DNA from: Leuctra nigra
Lineage: Eukaryota; Arthropoda; Insecta; Plecoptera; Leuctridae
Assembly (NCBI GenBank): GCA_934045905.1
Contig: OW203766.1
Location: 14,502,309-14,566,308 of the forward strand
Direction of reading: 5' to 3'
Length of the DNA stretch: 64,000 nucleotides
Translations under genes and position numbers: made by a program
Notes under the pieces: generated by a model
Told to the model about the DNA's origin: nothing
The model's input: only the letters and a program-made list of their open reading frames with translations
Databases searched by the model: none
Part shown: positions 62,851 through 64,000 of the stretch, piece by piece
How the letters are laid out: each line of letters opens with the position of its first letter
Numbering within the stretch: position 1 is the stretch's first letter

Positions 62851-63274
62851 TGCTAACGAGTAGATTGTGAACACAAAATATAAAAATTAATAATATGCCG
62901 GTGATTAGAAAACTTATTTTATTTAAACAATTAATTCTTAATAGAAGTTAACTTTTGTCTACAGCAGACGTTTACATAACATAATCTATTACAAAAATAC
63001 TTTTTGTGTACTATGTAACTGTAAGTAATGTTGTACTGAGAGTGGTTTTTGGGCATTACCTGTAATTGTTTTTTGTATTTTGTGATTATCATCTTTTGAC
63101 CCGTGTACCGGAAAAGAAGTCCACATGTTACATGTTGTGGGCGCAAAGTCCAGCCATGCATAAACGTTGAAAAACGACGTCCAATGTATGGTAAAATGTA
63201 ACATAAATAGCAATCAACATTATCAGAGGTATCTAACCAACCCTTCTTCCCCACCGACGGTTGCTACCTTATCG

Positions 63275-63695
63275 CGATGGTGGGGTTTGTGTTTTCCAAT
63301 GATCCATTGCAGCTACGCCGGCGAGCATATGCTCATGTGTAAGGGCTACCCATGCCGGACAGGTCAGTGGTCAGGTACAGACAAAGAGCGGCCAGGGTCG
63401 ACCTATCCATGCCCTCCCTTGAATTTGCGGTCCCCTCGGGCCGGCCTTCCCCCTCTAGATGGTGATCCCCCTGAAATCGGGTTCCGCCGGCCCGAATCCT
63501 TACACCCCCTGGTCCGTCCCCATTCCGGCCTGGCCTTCCCACCAGTGCTGGACTCCCCCGGATCTGGCCCGTTAGGTCGACCCCTCTCCATTTCCTCCAC
63601 TTATATTCAACTAAGTTAAAAGTAAAAATTAACATGTGCGCAATATAACCTCGTCGTTGACGCGCCATTAAACCAAAATAATCTAATCTTACAGC
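63275..63695 (+). mobile_element. GC-rich dispersed repeat, copy 3
   Basis: It carries the same blocks as copy 1 (GGCGAGCATATGCTCATGTG, CCCATGCCGGACAGGTCAGT) and the same end, GACGCGCCATTAAACC then AATAATCTAATCTTA. Confidence 0.55.
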
Positions 63696-64000
63696 TATGA
63701 TACGAGGTTCATAGGGTTCCGGTACTGAGCAATCAGTCTAGTTTTAAATCCTTGGAATTAAAAAAATATATATGAAACCTACAGATAATCTTATTTCCCG
63801 CATAAATGCCACAGTTTTCACTTCCCGAACACTCACACAAAGTTCCATCTATTTGTCCTCATTAGATATTTTTCAGGATGGCCAACTTAATTGGCGAGTT
63901 ATTTGACAAATGTATTCGCCCAGTCTTATCCCGGACTAGATATCTAGTTCGCTACAAATAACTAAGTACCTAGATTCTTCCCTAGACAAAATAATAGACA

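Noticed and set aside
63167..63668. Open frames in the GC-rich region at 63.2-63.7 kb
   Set aside because: They lie within the dispersed GC-rich repeat, and the same sequence at 42.8 and 44.8 kb gives different frames.

Overview
The window looks like a piece of an AT-rich arthropod nuclear genome, most likely an insect. The evidence is spliceosomal introns with GT/AG ends, AATAAA poly(A) signals, many miniature inverted-repeat transposons (MITEs), tRNA-derived SINEs with trinucleotide tails, minisatellites, and frequent short TA/GTACC-rich spacers. A hemipteran-like genome is only a guess. No bacterial operon, CRISPR array or rRNA was seen.

The backbone is one gene on the minus strand, a DDX31/Dbp7-type DEAD-box RNA helicase. 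I assembled it by eye from ten exons between 60398 (ATG) and 23530 (stop). Every splice phase matches, the predicted protein is 763 aa, and all helicase motifs plus the DUF4217-type tail and the conserved SEYSSG terminus are present. Two other genes lie inside its large introns on the opposite strand. One is a three-exon leucine-rich, possibly F-box-like, protein (31213-33720) in the 13.4 kb intron 8. The other is an intact, single-coding-exon protein of 967 aa with about 28 ankyrin repeats (50053-52956) in the 12.1 kb intron 6.

The most unusual feature is that three separate minisatellites are built from units that span an exon-intron boundary. A 124-bp unit carries the end of DDX31 intron 6 plus the helicase motif V-VI part of exon 7 (six copies). 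A ~101-bp unit carries the end of DDX31 exon 9 plus its splice donor (about eight copies). A 57-bp unit carries the intron 1/exon 2 acceptor of the nested leucine-rich gene (eight copies). Smaller repeats of the same kind sit at two further acceptors. Each array leaves the real exon intact next to a row of decoy splice sites, and the decoys give frameshifts or stops.

The rest is repeat-dominated. Region 1-23 kb has no convincing gene. It holds palindromic MITEs, a spacerless 109-bp-arm palindrome, a hAT-like MITE with a perfect 8-bp target duplication, a GATC-rich satellite, SINE copies and an RFX X-box-like site. Region 23.5-60.4 kb is DDX31 with its nested genes, minisatellites, MITEs (hAT-like, PIF/Harbinger-like, and one TTAA-flanked) and three copies of a GC-rich repeat that resembles a LINE 3' end, the third of which lies beyond the gene. 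Region 60.4-64 kb lies upstream of DDX31 and holds another hAT-like element but no recognised gene.
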